Part shown: positions 52,683-61,539 of the stretch, piece after piece
Layout of the letters: every line of letters begins with the position of its first letter
Numbering within the stretch: position 1 is the stretch's first letter
Assembly (NCBI GenBank): GCA_964343605.1
Contig: CAYFKJ010000001.1
Coordinates: forward strand, 1,021,784-1,085,783
Source: CAYFKJ01 sp964343605
GTDB taxonomy: Bacteria > Pseudomonadota > Alphaproteobacteria > UBA2966
Direction of reading: 5' to 3'
Length of the DNA stretch: 64,000 nucleotides
Made by a program: the position numbers and the translations under genes
Notes under the pieces: model-generated
The model's input: only the letters and a program-made list of their open reading frames with translations
Databases searched by the model: none
What the model was told of the DNA's origin: nothing

Positions 52683-55600
52683 CCGCGCCCCTTGATCCGT
52701 ATCCGCTTGTGCGACTTCAACAGACCGGCCAATTTCTCTCGGATTGCGGCCAGCCAAGATTCCAAATCCTCCGGAGTTGCGATTACCGTCGGCTGAACAA
52801 GGGCGTCCGCGTCGACGACTTCCTCGCCGGTCGGCTCGGCGCCGTCGCCGGGCTCGGGTTCTGGTTCTGGTTCTGCAGGTCGTCTCCGATGAATCTCGGC
52901 CTTCAGCTCTTCGATCAATCCGGGCAACGTGCGCTTCCGGACCAGCAGGGTCTGGAGCAGCCGCACCGGATCGTCGCTATCGGCGGTCGCCGGCAGGTCG
53001 CAGACTAGGTTGGCGGCGATCTCCTCGCGGTCGTCGTCGAGCAGCTTCGTCCAGTCAGGCTCCGCCTCCAGCGCGTTGGCGGCCTTCTTCAGATCGTCTT
53101 CATAGGCGGCGCGCTCATCTGTGTATCGCTTCTCCGTCCGATCCACCGCTCCTCGGATGACGCCGCGCAACTCAGGAAGGCGCTCGTGGAACCGCTCCGA
53201 AGTGAGCACTTCATCTGCGGCTGCCCTATCCTCCGGACTGAGAAGATCACCTGTAGAGCCGGGAAATAACCGCTCCAGATCCGCGGTAGAATCCAGAAGC
53301 AACCGGGCATTTCGGACGTCGGCCTCCGCGCCGGCCTCCAAGGTGTCGAACACGGCTTTCGCCCAGGTGATTTCGTCCGGCAGCGCGCATTCGACGCCGC
53401 CAAGAACCGCCGCCGCTCCGCTGGCGTCGCCCTTGAGCAAGTCGGCTGCATCTGCCAGCAGTCGCCGACATCGGCTTTCGCCGGGGAGACTCAACAGGCG
53501 CAGACGGTCGGGCAGCGCGCCCAGTTTCTCCAGTAGGTCGGGGACATGCCGCCTAACGGAACGACTGATGTGGTCCTCCAGCGGCAGGACCTCGTCGCCG
53601 AAAAGGGTCTCCAACCGCCTGGCGGCCCTGTCCAGGGCTTCGGGCGGCATTTTCGCGTCACGCGTGGAGATACCAATTCTATTGAACGCGACGGTGCTCT
53701 TGACGGCTTCGACCGCCTGCGGTCCGGCCGTGCGGACGGGTCCACCCGCACCGGGCACATGCAATTCGATCTCTCCGGCACGCAGCAAGGCCGCGAAGAG
53801 GTACCGCACGGTGTCCTTGGTCCAACCGTAGGGCGGTGCGGAAAAGAAGTCCTGCAGATAAGAGCCCTGGAGCCTCCCGGAACCGGACTCGGCGGTCTTG
53901 GTCTGGAACACCCTGAGCACCTCAGCCAGCACCGGCGCGGCGGTGTCCATCCGAGGCGTGCCTTTGCTCTTGACGATGAGGCCGAGAGGATCGAGGTCCT
54001 TGGTGATTCGGTCCAACCGCTCCACACCGAGGAACTTTGCGGCGGCGTCGGTGGACGGTCGGACCGGAGCAAGGTGGAAATGCGGAAAGACGTCCTTGAC
54101 GGCGGAGGCAAGGATGTTTCGGACGGCGGCGTCCATCGTCTCGCCGGCCTCGCGGACCGGCGTCGGCTTGCCGCGAAAGATGAACACGCCGTCCAGCATC
54201 GCCTTTTCCATGGCGGCGGCCGTGCGTTCCCGGCTGCGCTCGGCGGCCCGTCTTTCGGCGCGGAGGTACTGGGCGACAACATGGTCGGCGGTGCGTTCGT
54301 CCACATCGCCGAGCACCTTCTCCGACCGCACGATGTCGGGCAGCAGTTCCTCGACTGTGTCGTCGTTTTTGGCCAGCAGGACCACCGTGTCTTTCAGCTC
54401 GATCTGGGCGTTGGTGGAGACGAGGAACTCGCTCCGTTTTCCGTCCCACAGAGTCGGGTCGGTGAACTCGAGGCGGAGTTCCACATCCTCGGAACCGCCC
54501 ACCACGGGCGATCGGCTGAGTTTCACCGATGACCTGACTTCCTTGATGTTTTCAAGTCTAGCGGCGGGCTGCACCCGGAACATGGTATGATCGGCGGTGC
54601 CCTGCTTGAGGACGTCGATCCTTGCGCGGGCGCATTCGCCCGAAGTGGGGGCATAGCTGTTTCGCTTGTCGCGGATCGGCTTGACAGCGTCGCTCAGGAA
54701 CACGTACCCGCCCGCCTGCGGGTCCTCGATGAGGCCGCATTCTTTTTCGGAGGTGAGCCTGCGCAGGGCTTCCCGCACCTGGTCGATCAGTGAGGGCGAG
54801 CCGACGTTCCTATAGAGCAGAGCGGCGATGTTCTCCGCCGTGCGGGGAAAGGTGTCCACCGGCTGAAGAGCGGCGACCACCTTGGCCACGCGCACTTCCA
54901 GGGAGTCCGCCCCGAAAATCCTGCTTGTCTTATCCACGCCGCCGATGACGTGGGGCAGAATTTTGGCGATGTCCGCACGCAGGGTGTCATAGAAATCGTC
55001 AACGCAGGCAAGCGCGCCGATCGCTCGGTCGGCCAATTTGACCGCGTCAGCTCCGAGCACGCGGCTCTTGTCCACCAAAACATCCTGTATGACACGGATC
55101 GCCGAGCGCAGGCCGATACCGCCGGTAGATCGGGCGAGGGTCCGAATCAGCTCGAGCAGTAGGTCAAAGTGTTGGGGCAGGAAGGGATACAACCGCAAGA
55201 AGGTCTGCGCGTCCGGATCCCCCTTGAACAGCACCGTCCCGCTGAGCCTGGTGTGCGTGACGGTCGATTGACCGTGCTCCTTGAACAGCGCCTCGAGCTT
55301 CTTTCGTCCTTCTTCCGATTTGTCCAGGAGCCGGCGGTGGGTGATTTCCCGAATGTCGCTCGCATCGAGGTGTACGGAAATGGGGAAACGGTCTCGGAGC
55401 TTGTTCAGTTCCGCCGAGTTGTGAGCCGCCTTTTCGACGATCTCGCTCAGGGTCTGCTGACCGGTAGCCGCGATCCAGACCTTGCCCTTGCCAAGCTCCT
55501 TGAGGTTACGCGCCAAGCCGTCGAAGTTGAGGATCAGTTCCCCGCGGGGGGCCACATACTGACCGGCCTCGTCGACCAGGAGCAGAATGTTCTCGTGGCC

Positions 55601-56365
55601 GGTCTTGCGGTGGCATAGTTCGATGATTTCCCGGACGAGGTCGCGGACATCGCGGGCCTCTTCGAACCGCAGGCTGCGGAAGCTCTCCGGCGTGGGGAAA
55701 TCGTCCGGAAGGACCTCGGGCACGATTTCAGCGGCCCGCGCCACCCCGATCAAAGGGTCGTTGTGGATTTCCTCCCACTCTCCCTCGTATCTCTCACTGT
55801 ATTTCCGCCTGAAGTCGTCGTATTTACCCTGCCGATCGAGGGCGAACTCGAGCCGCGCCGTCTTCTTTTCCTTGGAGAAGCCCGCCCATTGGAGCACCTT
55901 CCAATAAAGCACGGTGGATACCGGCGCGGCCGCGCTTTCGGCCAGCTGCTCCGCTCCGAGATCGAGCAGCACGACCGCCGTCGGGTGTTTCTTTGAGACT
56001 GTGCGGAGGGCGGCTGGAATCTCGTTGCGGCTGAAACGGTCGCAGAGGAGGTCGAGGAAAGGTTTCCCCTGGACCGTTCTCGACGGGTCAAGCGCAGCGC
56101 CCAAATACTTGGTGAACGAGCTCTTGCCACTACCGTAAAAGCCGGACACCCAGATGCCGACCTCGGTCACCTGTCCGCCGCGAACCCCTTCGCCGAAGAC
56201 GTCAAGGAACTTGCGGAAGCAGGACTCGATGCTCTCGGTCACCTCGTATTCAGAAATCTCGCGCGCCAGGCGGTCTTCCTCCTGTGCGTAATAGTCGATG
56301 ACTTTCTCGATGGTGCGATCGATCGGCCGCCGCGGCGAAAAAACCTGTCGAACCGTCACGCTCAT
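52679..56365 (-). CDS. brxC: BrxC, BREX P-loop ATPase (DUF499-like)
   Basis: It has 1,228 residues. It starts with VRQVFSPRRPIDRTIEKVIDYYAQEEDRL, typical of BrxC/PglY. Walker A is GFYGSGKSSF (75-84) and Walker B near 263 is NILLLVDEAGQYVAP. The C-terminal half is a long helical region ending in a glutamate/proline-rich linker (PEPEPEPG) before the final ~50 residues. The ATG shares one base with the brxB stop (TGATG). BrxC is a core, essential BREX ATPase. Confidence 0.94.
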   Translation of the reverse strand: MSVTVRQVFSPRRPIDRTIEKVIDYYAQEEDRLAREISEYEVTESIESCFRKFLDVFGEGVRGGQVTEVGIWVSGFYGSGKSSFTKYLGAALDPSRTVQGKPFLDLLCDRFSRNEIPAALRTVSKKHPTAVVLLDLGAEQLAESAAAPVSTVLYWKVLQWAGFSKEKKTARLEFALDRQGKYDDFRRKYSERYEGEWEEIHNDPLIGVARAAEIVPEVLPDDFPTPESFRSLRFEEARDVRDLVREIIELCHRKTGHENILLLVDEAGQYVAPRGELILNFDGLARNLKELGKGKVWIAATGQQTLSEIVEKAAHNSAELNKLRDRFPISVHLDASDIREITHRRLLDKSEEGRKKLEALFKEHGQSTVTHTRLSGTVLFKGDPDAQTFLRLYPFLPQHFDLLLELIRTLARSTGGIGLRSAIRVIQDVLVDKSRVLGADAVKLADRAIGALACVDDFYDTLRADIAKILPHVIGGVDKTSRIFGADSLEVRVAKVVAALQPVDTFPRTAENIAALLYRNVGSPSLIDQVREALRRLTSEKECGLIEDPQAGGYVFLSDAVKPIRDKRNSYAPTSGECARARIDVLKQGTADHTMFRVQPAARLENIKEVRSSVKLSRSPVVGGSEDVELRLEFTDPTLWDGKRSEFLVSTNAQIELKDTVVLLAKNDDTVEELLPDIVRSEKVLGDVDERTADHVVAQYLRAERRAAERSRERTAAAMEKAMLDGVFIFRGKPTPVREAGETMDAAVRNILASAVKDVFPHFHLAPVRPSTDAAAKFLGVERLDRITKDLDPLGLIVKSKGTPRMDTAAPVLAEVLRVFQTKTAESGSGRLQGSYLQDFFSAPPYGWTKDTVRYLFAALLRAGEIELHVPGAGGPVRTAGPQAVEAVKSTVAFNRIGISTRDAKMPPEALDRAARRLETLFGDEVLPLEDHISRSVRRHVPDLLEKLGALPDRLRLLSLPGESRCRRLLADAADLLKGDASGAAAVLGGVECALPDEITWAKAVFDTLEAGAEADVRNARLLLDSTADLERLFPGSTGDLLSPEDRAAADEVLTSERFHERLPELRGVIRGAVDRTEKRYTDERAAYEDDLKKAANALEAEPDWTKLLDDDREEIAANLVCDLPATADSDDPVRLLQTLLVRKRTLPGLIEELKAEIHRRRPAEPEPEPEPGDGAEPTGEEVVDADALVQPTVIATPEDLESWLAAIREKLAGLLKSHKRIRIKGRG

Positions 56366-56931
56366 CAGAGGCCTCCAAGCAACGTCGACCGGTAGTTGCC
56401 GTCGACCGGATAGAAATCGAGGAAATGAAGTCCGTATTGGCCGGATCGCCTGCCGGGATAGAAGATCACCGTGGGCGCCTTGACCCTATCGTGTAAGCGG
56501 CTCTCGATGGTCCGTGTACGGAAATATGGATGAAGAAGTTCCGCCTCGGTAAGCAGTACCACCGAGCCTTCGGGAGTGGATTCGACGACTTCGATCACCC
56601 TGTCGACGAGGGCGTTGCGCTGGCGTAGCACGTCACGCACAGCCTCGTTGATCTGTTCCGGGTCGGCGTCCGCCTCTAGGTCAAGCCAAGTGTCCCATCT
56701 CCCGGAGTCGTCTACAACACCCCAAAGAATATCAGCGAGGGAGACGCGGCGGACGTCGAACCCGGCCTCACGTAGCTTGGATGTCCAACGTGGAAGGCGC
56801 TTTTTCAGATCGAGCATCAACTCCGGCGGATAGGCGAAGTAAAAAACCGGGTCACTCTTGGCCGGATTAAGAGCGTCCGGATCACGTATCTTGTCGACAA
56901 GTTCGTTGAATGCGTTATCGAGCGAGTACAT
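56365..56931 (-). CDS. brxB: BrxB (DUF1788)
   Basis: It has 188 residues from ATG 56931 (MYSLDNAFNEL). Conserved blocks are DPVFYFAYPPELMLDLKKRLP, VVLLTEAELLHPYFRTRTIESRLH and the terminal VIFYPGRRSGQYGLHFLDFYP. It overlaps the end of brxA by 17 nt and shares one base with brxC. BrxB is a core BREX protein of unknown biochemical activity. A start 19 codons earlier is possible but lies entirely inside brxA and lacks conservation. Confidence 0.93.
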   Translation of the reverse strand: MYSLDNAFNELVDKIRDPDALNPAKSDPVFYFAYPPELMLDLKKRLPRWTSKLREAGFDVRRVSLADILWGVVDDSGRWDTWLDLEADADPEQINEAVRDVLRQRNALVDRVIEVVESTPEGSVVLLTEAELLHPYFRTRTIESRLHDRVKAPTVIFYPGRRSGQYGLHFLDFYPVDGNYRSTLLGGL

Positions 56932-57721
56932 CGACCAACTCCTCGATGGATTTAACGACCCAGGTGAAATGCACGACCGAGCCGGCACGCTGAACGATTA
57001 CGCCGCGGTGTTCACCGAGTCCGTCCAGTCTCTCCACAACCTCCGATGGAGCCATTCCGAAAAGCTTCCAATCGGAATGATTGCAGAGCGAGGAATCTGT
57101 GACGCCGGATTCGTGAAGTTCCCTGGCCAGCAGCGCCGCTCCTTCATCCGACATCCGATAGTTGACGATCTCCCTTCGTCCACGGACGGCTTCCCGCAGC
57201 AACCCGACATCACGGAGAAGACTGAGAACGCAGCGTGCGATGCGTATCGACACCGTGTCCGACCACCGATTGTCAAGCCGCCCGTCGCAATGGGCCTCGG
57301 AAAGGAAGGAGAGCATGGAGTCGGTGTCCATCGCTGATCGTCCTCGACGGACGGTGGGCCAATACTCGCGGACCGCAAAGTCGTAGATCAATGGGTCCTG
57401 TCTCGCGGCGAACACGAACAGCAGCTCGGTGAAGACCCGTCCCGGCAGGCCGGACGAAAGGACCTTCTGTAAGATTCTCGCGGGCTTGTCGGTCGGTCTC
57501 AGAAAACGCGGAGCAAATACTCTCGTGACGGCGTCGCGGGTTCTGTAGGCGGTCGAATTACCAAGCAGACCTTCTTCTTGGACTCGCCGGGTGAAATCAT
57601 CCAGGGGCTCGCCGGAACGCCAGTGTCGGAGCAGACGCCGCGTCTCCTCAATCATTCCGGCTCCCTTGCTTATCGCCGTTGTATATTGACGTTGCACGCC
57701 CTTATGCATGGCCATTGTCAT
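56915..57721 (-). CDS. brxA: BrxA (DUF1819)
   Basis: It has 268 residues. It shows the BrxA layout YTTAISKGAGMIEETRRLLRHW, then NSTAYRTRDAVTRVFAPRFL and the C-terminal SIEELVDVLAR. BrxA is a small helical, DNA-binding-like core protein of BREX. The ATG overlaps the upstream brxE-like stop by 4 nt. Length agrees with other BrxA proteins (~200-270) once the short N-terminal stretch before QYTTAI is counted. Confidence 0.92.
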   Translation of the reverse strand: MTMAMHKGVQRQYTTAISKGAGMIEETRRLLRHWRSGEPLDDFTRRVQEEGLLGNSTAYRTRDAVTRVFAPRFLRPTDKPARILQKVLSSGLPGRVFTELLFVFAARQDPLIYDFAVREYWPTVRRGRSAMDTDSMLSFLSEAHCDGRLDNRWSDTVSIRIARCVLSLLRDVGLLREAVRGRREIVNYRMSDEGAALLARELHESGVTDSSLCNHSDWKLFGMAPSEVVERLDGLGEHRGVIVQRAGSVVHFTWVVKSIEELVDVLAR

Positions 57722-58269
57722 CCGCGGCTCCCGCCTTGTTCCGCGAAGTATGGGAATACCGGACTCCTCTGCATGAAGGCCTGATGGTAAACTGAAGCTG
57801 TGGCCTCAAGAGCGGCGTGCGTCATCAAATCTCTGTCCATGCCGATCCGCCTTGCACCGAGGGAGGCCTCCCTTTCCTCTGTTTGGTGGCACAGTGACGC
57901 GAGCATCTCCATCAACTTGTCCGGATGACCGAGAGCGGCTCGGAACGCTGTGACGAAACTCTCGTCCGCGTTAGGGGGCATCCGGCTAATCTCCGCATCC
58001 AAAGGCTCGGTAAGCCGGAAAAGGTGGTAGACACCGACGCGCCCAACCGCCCGATCATGAGCGTCACAAGCCGCCCTGCCGCCAGCGTGGATGGCGGCGC
58101 GAAAAAAGGTGCGCGGGCAAAGCCTTTCTAGAAATCGCAGACCGGTTTCGTTCATGAACTCGGTTTTCCACCAAGACGAACCGGCGCATTCTCCGAGAGC
58201 AAGAACTAACGCTCGGAGACGGAGTGCGACTACAGGCAATAGTAGGATTTGTCCGTGTTCTGATTTCAT
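57718..58269 (-). CDS. BrxE-like BREX accessory protein
   Basis: It has 183 residues. LRALVLALGE followed by SSWWKTEFMNETGLRFLERLCPRTFFRAAI and HDRAVGRVGVYHLFRL matches my recollection of BrxE, the small protein upstream of brxA in type 6 BREX. It is encoded between an XRE regulator and brxA with 4-nt overlaps on both sides, so it is clearly part of the system. The function of BrxE is unknown. Identification is from remembered motif order, not a search. Confidence 0.6.
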   Translation of the reverse strand: MKSEHGQILLLPVVALRLRALVLALGECAGSSWWKTEFMNETGLRFLERLCPRTFFRAAIHAGGRAACDAHDRAVGRVGVYHLFRLTEPLDAEISRMPPNADESFVTAFRAALGHPDKLMEMLASLCHQTEEREASLGARRIGMDRDLMTHAALEATASVYHQAFMQRSPVFPYFAEQGGSRG

Positions 58270-58496
58270 GAGTTGTCGCTCTCCGGAAGCATCAACCTAC
58301 CCTGTCCGGTCATTTTCTTGCAGAAGGCTTCCAACTGGCTCTTGGCGAGCTTTGATGGCTTGGATTGTTCATTTTCCCAGCGGTTGACGGTCGCATAGCT
58401 GACACCAAGCTGCCGAGCCAAGTCCTCCTGGCTCAAAGCGAGCTGACGCCGGATCTCCTTGACCAGTGCCGAAAAACGTCGTCCTTCTGCGTCCAT
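58266..58496 (-). CDS. XRE-type helix-turn-helix regulator of the BREX operon
   Basis: It has 76 residues. A Cro/CI-type HTH fills the protein: EIRRQLALSQEDLARQLGVSYATVNRWENEQSKPS. It is the first gene of the BREX operon and overlaps the brxE-like gene (ATGA). Overlapping inverted repeats cover the predicted promoter 30 nt upstream, so it probably represses its own operon. A GAGG ribosome site lies about 8 nt before the ATG. Other type 1 BREX systems use a WYL regulator (BrxR) here instead. Confidence 0.88.
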   Translation of the reverse strand: MDAEGRRFSALVKEIRRQLALSQEDLARQLGVSYATVNRWENEQSKPSKLAKSQLEAFCKKMTGQGRLMLPESDNS

Positions 58497-58526
58497 CAGG
58501 CGCGCCTCTCATCTCCACGTCCCCTT

Positions 58527-58562
58527 ACTCGAATATAATAACGAGTGTTATAGCGTCTGCAA
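58527..58562 (-). promoter_or_regulatory. Candidate BREX promoter overlapped by two inverted repeats
   Basis: On the minus strand, TTGCAG (58557-58562) and TATTAT (58535-58540) are 16 nt apart. Inverted repeats ACTCG/CGAGT (58527-58531 and 58542-58546) and ATAAC/GTTAT (58538-58542 and 58547-58551) interlock over the -10 region. They would suit the small XRE repressor encoded next. The remaining part of 58,497-58,803 (307 nt) contains no gene I can support. Confidence 0.5.
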
Positions 58563-58757
58563 CAGCAAGGTCGAGAAAATCAGGCCGTCTAGGCTACCGA
58601 ATACCGCATGCCCGCACGTGGTACCGCAGAGCTGGTAGTTGGCCGGCATCTTCTTCATTCGCCGAACTGGGAAGCAGACGTTCGCGCTCATCGGCCGCCC
58701 GGGCGAGGAACTCGCGGTTACGCCTCTCCGGAGCGTGATGCGCGATAGCGCCGCAGC

Positions 58758-58798
58758 GCCAAAGCTGAACGGGGATGATGCGGACGCATCGCTTTGGC
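58758..58798 (-). terminator. Compound hairpin after the holin gene
   Basis: An 8-bp repeat, GCCAAAGC/GCTTTGGC (58758-58765 and 58791-58798), encloses a second perfect stem, GATGCG/CGCATC (58777-58782 and 58785-58790). It starts 5 nt after the holin stop on the minus strand. There is no U-tract, so it may be a factor-dependent terminator or a processing site. It lies between the phage-like genes and the BREX promoter. Confidence 0.35.
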
Positions 58799-58803
58799 TG
58801 ACC

Positions 58804-59328
58804 TCAACCGTCCTTTCCCCGCCTCCGATTCCACTCCAGGATCGCGGCGTTCGTAAGCGGCTTCGAGGTTTCGGCCATCTCCTCCTGGTAGCGCCGCTCC
58901 GCCTCGACGTCGTGGACGCGCTTCACGTCCTCGGCGTTCGGCCCCTGCACCCGCCGCGGAGCCTTCTCGATCATCTTGGTGCCGAACCAGAAGCCGATGA
59001 TCGCAAGGAAGATGTACCACAGCATCTCTGGCACGTTCTGGAGGGCAAGCATGGCGATCGAGAACGCCGGCGGGTCGACCACGGCCCAGATAAACAGCCC
59101 GATCACCCCGAACGTCATGAGCGGCCGCGGCAGGCGGTTGAGCCCGTCGACCAAGCTGTCCCACCAGGTGCGGCGCTCGCGGTGCGAGAACTCCGCCTGG
59201 AAGCCCATCTGCACGGCCATCTGCTCTTCGGCGGCGTAGCGCTCGCGCGCGGCGCGGTCGCCGAACACGGTCGAGACGAGGCGCTGGGCGCCGCCACCGA
59301 GCAGCATGGAGAGCACCTTCGCGATCAT
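58804..59328 (-). CDS. 3TM-type phage/gene-transfer-agent holin
   Basis: It has 174 residues. An amphipathic N-terminus (MIAKVLSMLLGGG) and charged segment precede two clear membrane helices, LMTFGVIGLFIWAVV and MLWYIFLAIIGFWFGTKM, with a third weaker one between them. The layout matches the three-helix holins named for gene transfer agent release. The highly charged C-terminus is usual for cytoplasmic holin tails. It overlaps the endolysin gene by 4 nt. It would open the inner membrane at lysis so that the endolysin can act. Confidence 0.82.
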   Translation of the reverse strand: MIAKVLSMLLGGGAQRLVSTVFGDRAARERYAAEEQMAVQMGFQAEFSHRERRTWWDSLVDGLNRLPRPLMTFGVIGLFIWAVVDPPAFSIAMLALQNVPEMLWYIFLAIIGFWFGTKMIEKAPRRVQGPNAEDVKRVHDVEAERRYQEEMAETSKPLTNAAILEWNRRRGKDG

Positions 59329-59903
59329 GCCGCGTCCTCCGCCTTCGCCAAGGCTTCGGCGGACACGTCCTCGACCGGAACCTTGAACGCCTCAGCCCTG
59401 TTGAGCCAGCCGCGCAAGAACACGCGCTGTGAGGGGTCGGCCGCGACGAGGCGCCGGTAGAAATTCGCCCGCTGGTCGGCGATGGCGTTCGTGAAGAAGG
59501 GCCCCATGTCGGCTTGCGCCTCGAACGCTGCCTTGCGGGTTTGCGGACCAATCACCCCGTCGACGTCGACCCGCCAGCCAGCGAGGCCGAGCACCTCCTG
59601 GAGCATGCGTACCGCACGACGCGGTCCGTGGTTCACTGCCATGTCGAACACATGCGGCACGATCTCGGGCGGCAGCGTGCCGACGCGGGGTCCGGCGAGA
59701 TAGCGGGCGACGTAGATCTCGCGCGCCGTCTCCTCTTCGAGGGTCCGCACCTCGTCTACAGTCGTCGACCGGCCGAGCCACTCGGAGAGAGTAGCCTGCG
59801 TGATCCCGAACCTGGTGGGTCCGCCCCGATCGGCCGGGTGGTGGACGAAGCCGCCTTCGCGGGCGATCACCTCGTCGAGAAGCTCGTCAACACTTCGGGT
59901 CAC
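59325..59903 (-). CDS. GH108-family endolysin with peptidoglycan-binding domain
   Basis: It has 192 residues from a GTG at 59903 that overlaps the upstream stop (GTGA) behind a GGAGGCGG ribosome site. The GH108 motif EGGFVHHPADRGGPTRFGIT contains catalytic Glu16. The C-terminal half has the matching peptidoglycan-binding domain (VDGVIGPQTRKAAF). It hydrolyses the glycan backbone of peptidoglycan. It is the middle gene of a lysis cassette. It has no signal peptide, so it depends on the holin. The longer upstream open frame is a shadow of the next gene. Confidence 0.9.
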   Translation of the reverse strand: MTRSVDELLDEVIAREGGFVHHPADRGGPTRFGITQATLSEWLGRSTTVDEVRTLEEETAREIYVARYLAGPRVGTLPPEIVPHVFDMAVNHGPRRAVRMLQEVLGLAGWRVDVDGVIGPQTRKAAFEAQADMGPFFTNAIADQRANFYRRLVAADPSQRVFLRGWLNRAEAFKVPVEDVSAEALAKAEDAA

Positions 59904-60190
59904 GGTCCGCCTCCGAGCAGCTTGAGCTTGATTCCGACCCAGGCGAGCAGCGCCAGCACGAACGCCGTGGTCACGATCTTCACGGCGGTCTGCCAGGCCG
60001 TCCTCCTGGCGAGACGGAGCGCGCCGAGGAGCGAGCGCAGCTCGCGCAGGTCCTCCCGCGCCGCGCCGTTGTCGAGGCCGATGTCCTTGAGGGCCTGCCT
60101 GGCGCCGCGTTCGGCGGCCAGTTCCAGGAGCTGTTCGAATTCCTCTTCGGGCATGACAACATGCCCGTCCTCCATTGCTGGACGGTTCAT
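59900..60190 (-). CDS. Small membrane-anchored phage protein (DUF6127-like)
   Basis: It has 96 residues. An acidic helical N-terminus (PEEEFEQLLELAAERGARQAL) leads to one C-terminal membrane helix (IVTTAFVLALLAWVGI). Small proteins of this shape commonly sit beside endolysins in alphaproteobacterial prophages; DUF6127 is the family I recall, without a search. The ATG at 60190 has an AAAGGA ribosome site 8 nt upstream. It begins the lysis cassette, 47 nt after the radical SAM gene. It could help holin or spanin function, but this is not shown. Confidence 0.72.
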   Translation of the reverse strand: MNRPAMEDGHVVMPEEEFEQLLELAAERGARQALKDIGLDNGAAREDLRELRSLLGALRLARRTAWQTAVKIVTTAFVLALLAWVGIKLKLLGGGP

Positions 60191-60237
60191 CCAATTTTCC
60201 TTTCGATTTTCAGGGGCGGGTAACGGTCGGCTGCCGG

Positions 60238-61539
60238 CTATTCGAGATCGCGTGGCATCGGGCCATCGATGGCGACGGCGACCTTGCCGGTGAGCATCCA
60301 GAGGGCGCCGGTGAGCATGGCGAGGTTGTAGGTGAAGCTGTTGTCACAGCCGCGTCGCCAGTACTCGCCTTCGAGATACATGCAGGCGCCCTTGCAGAGT
60401 TGGACCACGGGGCAGCGCCGGCATTCCTCGCGCAGCGACCAGTGCGTTGCCGTCGTCAGGCGAACCGCGTCGAGGGTTTCGACGTGTCCGATCCGATGCC
60501 CGGCATCGCCGGTGTTCTGGCAGGTGTAGACGTTGCCCTTGAGGTCGACCGCAATGTTGTCTTCACGGTCCATGCCGCACTTCTGGCTAAGCGTCGAAGC
60601 GGGCCGAGCCTGGGCCAGGGAATTGAACCAGTCCTGGAGCTTCATCCAGACGGTCGAGACGGCGAGTGCCCTGCCGTCCATGATCTCACCGAGGAGAGCC
60701 AAACGGATCTGCTTGTGCTCCTCGTCCGTCGCCGGCGAGAGCATGAGCCCACCCGGATCGTAGGGCAGCAGCAATTCTTCGCTGCCGACCACCACGGATT
60801 GATCACCCATCGTTTCAACGAACCACTCGCGTGCCGCAGCGAGGCTATGGTGGTCTCGGGTCAGGACTACATTGAATGAGACCTTGCCCTTGGGATGCAG
60901 GCGGGCGAACAGCGCGCGTATCGCGGCAGCTTTTTCCGGGTCGTCGAATGGGTCGGGCCCACGCAGGGCCTGACCGGGACCGTCGTGGGAAACCGCGACA
61001 GCGAAGTCGAGGCGATCGAGCCAATCGATCCTTTCTTCGTCGAGCACCGAGCCGTTGGTGATGACGGAGAGCTCTGCGTGCGGCCACCGGGTCTTGATGC
61101 CCTCGGCCAAGGGTTTCAGCTTCTTCCAGTAGACGAAGGGCTCTCCGCCCCAGAATTGGACATTGGTGCCGGCGCCCATGCCATCCCTGCCGCCGTCCCA
61201 CCAGGAACCGAGATTGGCGAGGAACCGGCCGACATCGCCGAGGTCGGTCGGCTCCTCTTGCCCAACCTGGCTCGCCTGGCCGCAATAGGCGCAGGAGTAG
61301 TTGCAACGGAACCCCAGCGAAACCTTGAGCTTTCGAACGCTATGCGTCTTTCGGCCGGGTTGGTCGGGGCTCACGACCGTTGCCGCGTCCCACGCCCTTT
61401 CGTCCGCGTAAACGAAACCGGCCGGGGAGAGATCCACCGGCCGGCCGTCTTCGTGGGTCAGGCGAGACGTGTGCGGGTCATAAAGGAGCCGCTCAGTCGA
61501 GCCATCGGGTCCTTGCAGCGTGATGGTGTAGATCGGCAA
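60238..61539 (-). CDS. Radical SAM/SPASM maturase A
   Basis: It has 433 residues from a TTG start at 61539, chosen because AGGAGG lies 9 nt upstream and no in-frame ATG is nearby; it overlaps the preceding gene by 47 nt. The radical SAM cluster motif is C79-x3-C83-x2-C86 and GGEP is at 131-134. A full SPASM set follows: C321, C340, C373-x2-C376-x5-C382-x3-C386, C398, which would bind two auxiliary [4Fe-4S] clusters. Such enzymes install thioether or C-C crosslinks, or epimers, in peptides. The residues before C79 (about 1-70) could hold a peptide-recognition region. The likely substrate is the fibre C-terminus. Confidence 0.88.
   Translation of the reverse strand: MPIYTITLQGPDGSTERLLYDPHTSRLTHEDGRPVDLSPAGFVYADERAWDAATVVSPDQPGRKTHSVRKLKVSLGFRCNYSCAYCGQASQVGQEEPTDLGDVGRFLANLGSWWDGGRDGMGAGTNVQFWGGEPFVYWKKLKPLAEGIKTRWPHAELSVITNGSVLDEERIDWLDRLDFAVAVSHDGPGQALRGPDPFDDPEKAAAIRALFARLHPKGKVSFNVVLTRDHHSLAAAREWFVETMGDQSVVVGSEELLLPYDPGGLMLSPATDEEHKQIRLALLGEIMDGRALAVSTVWMKLQDWFNSLAQARPASTLSQKCGMDREDNIAVDLKGNVYTCQNTGDAGHRIGHVETLDAVRLTTATHWSLREECRRCPVVQLCKGACMYLEGEYWRRGCDNSFTYNLAMLTGALWMLTGKVAVAIDGPMPRDLE

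Noticed and set aside
52683..52757. 25-codon N-terminal extension of PglX
   Set aside because: It lies within the end of brxC, and the ATG at 52682 gives the 4-nt overlap found throughout the operon.
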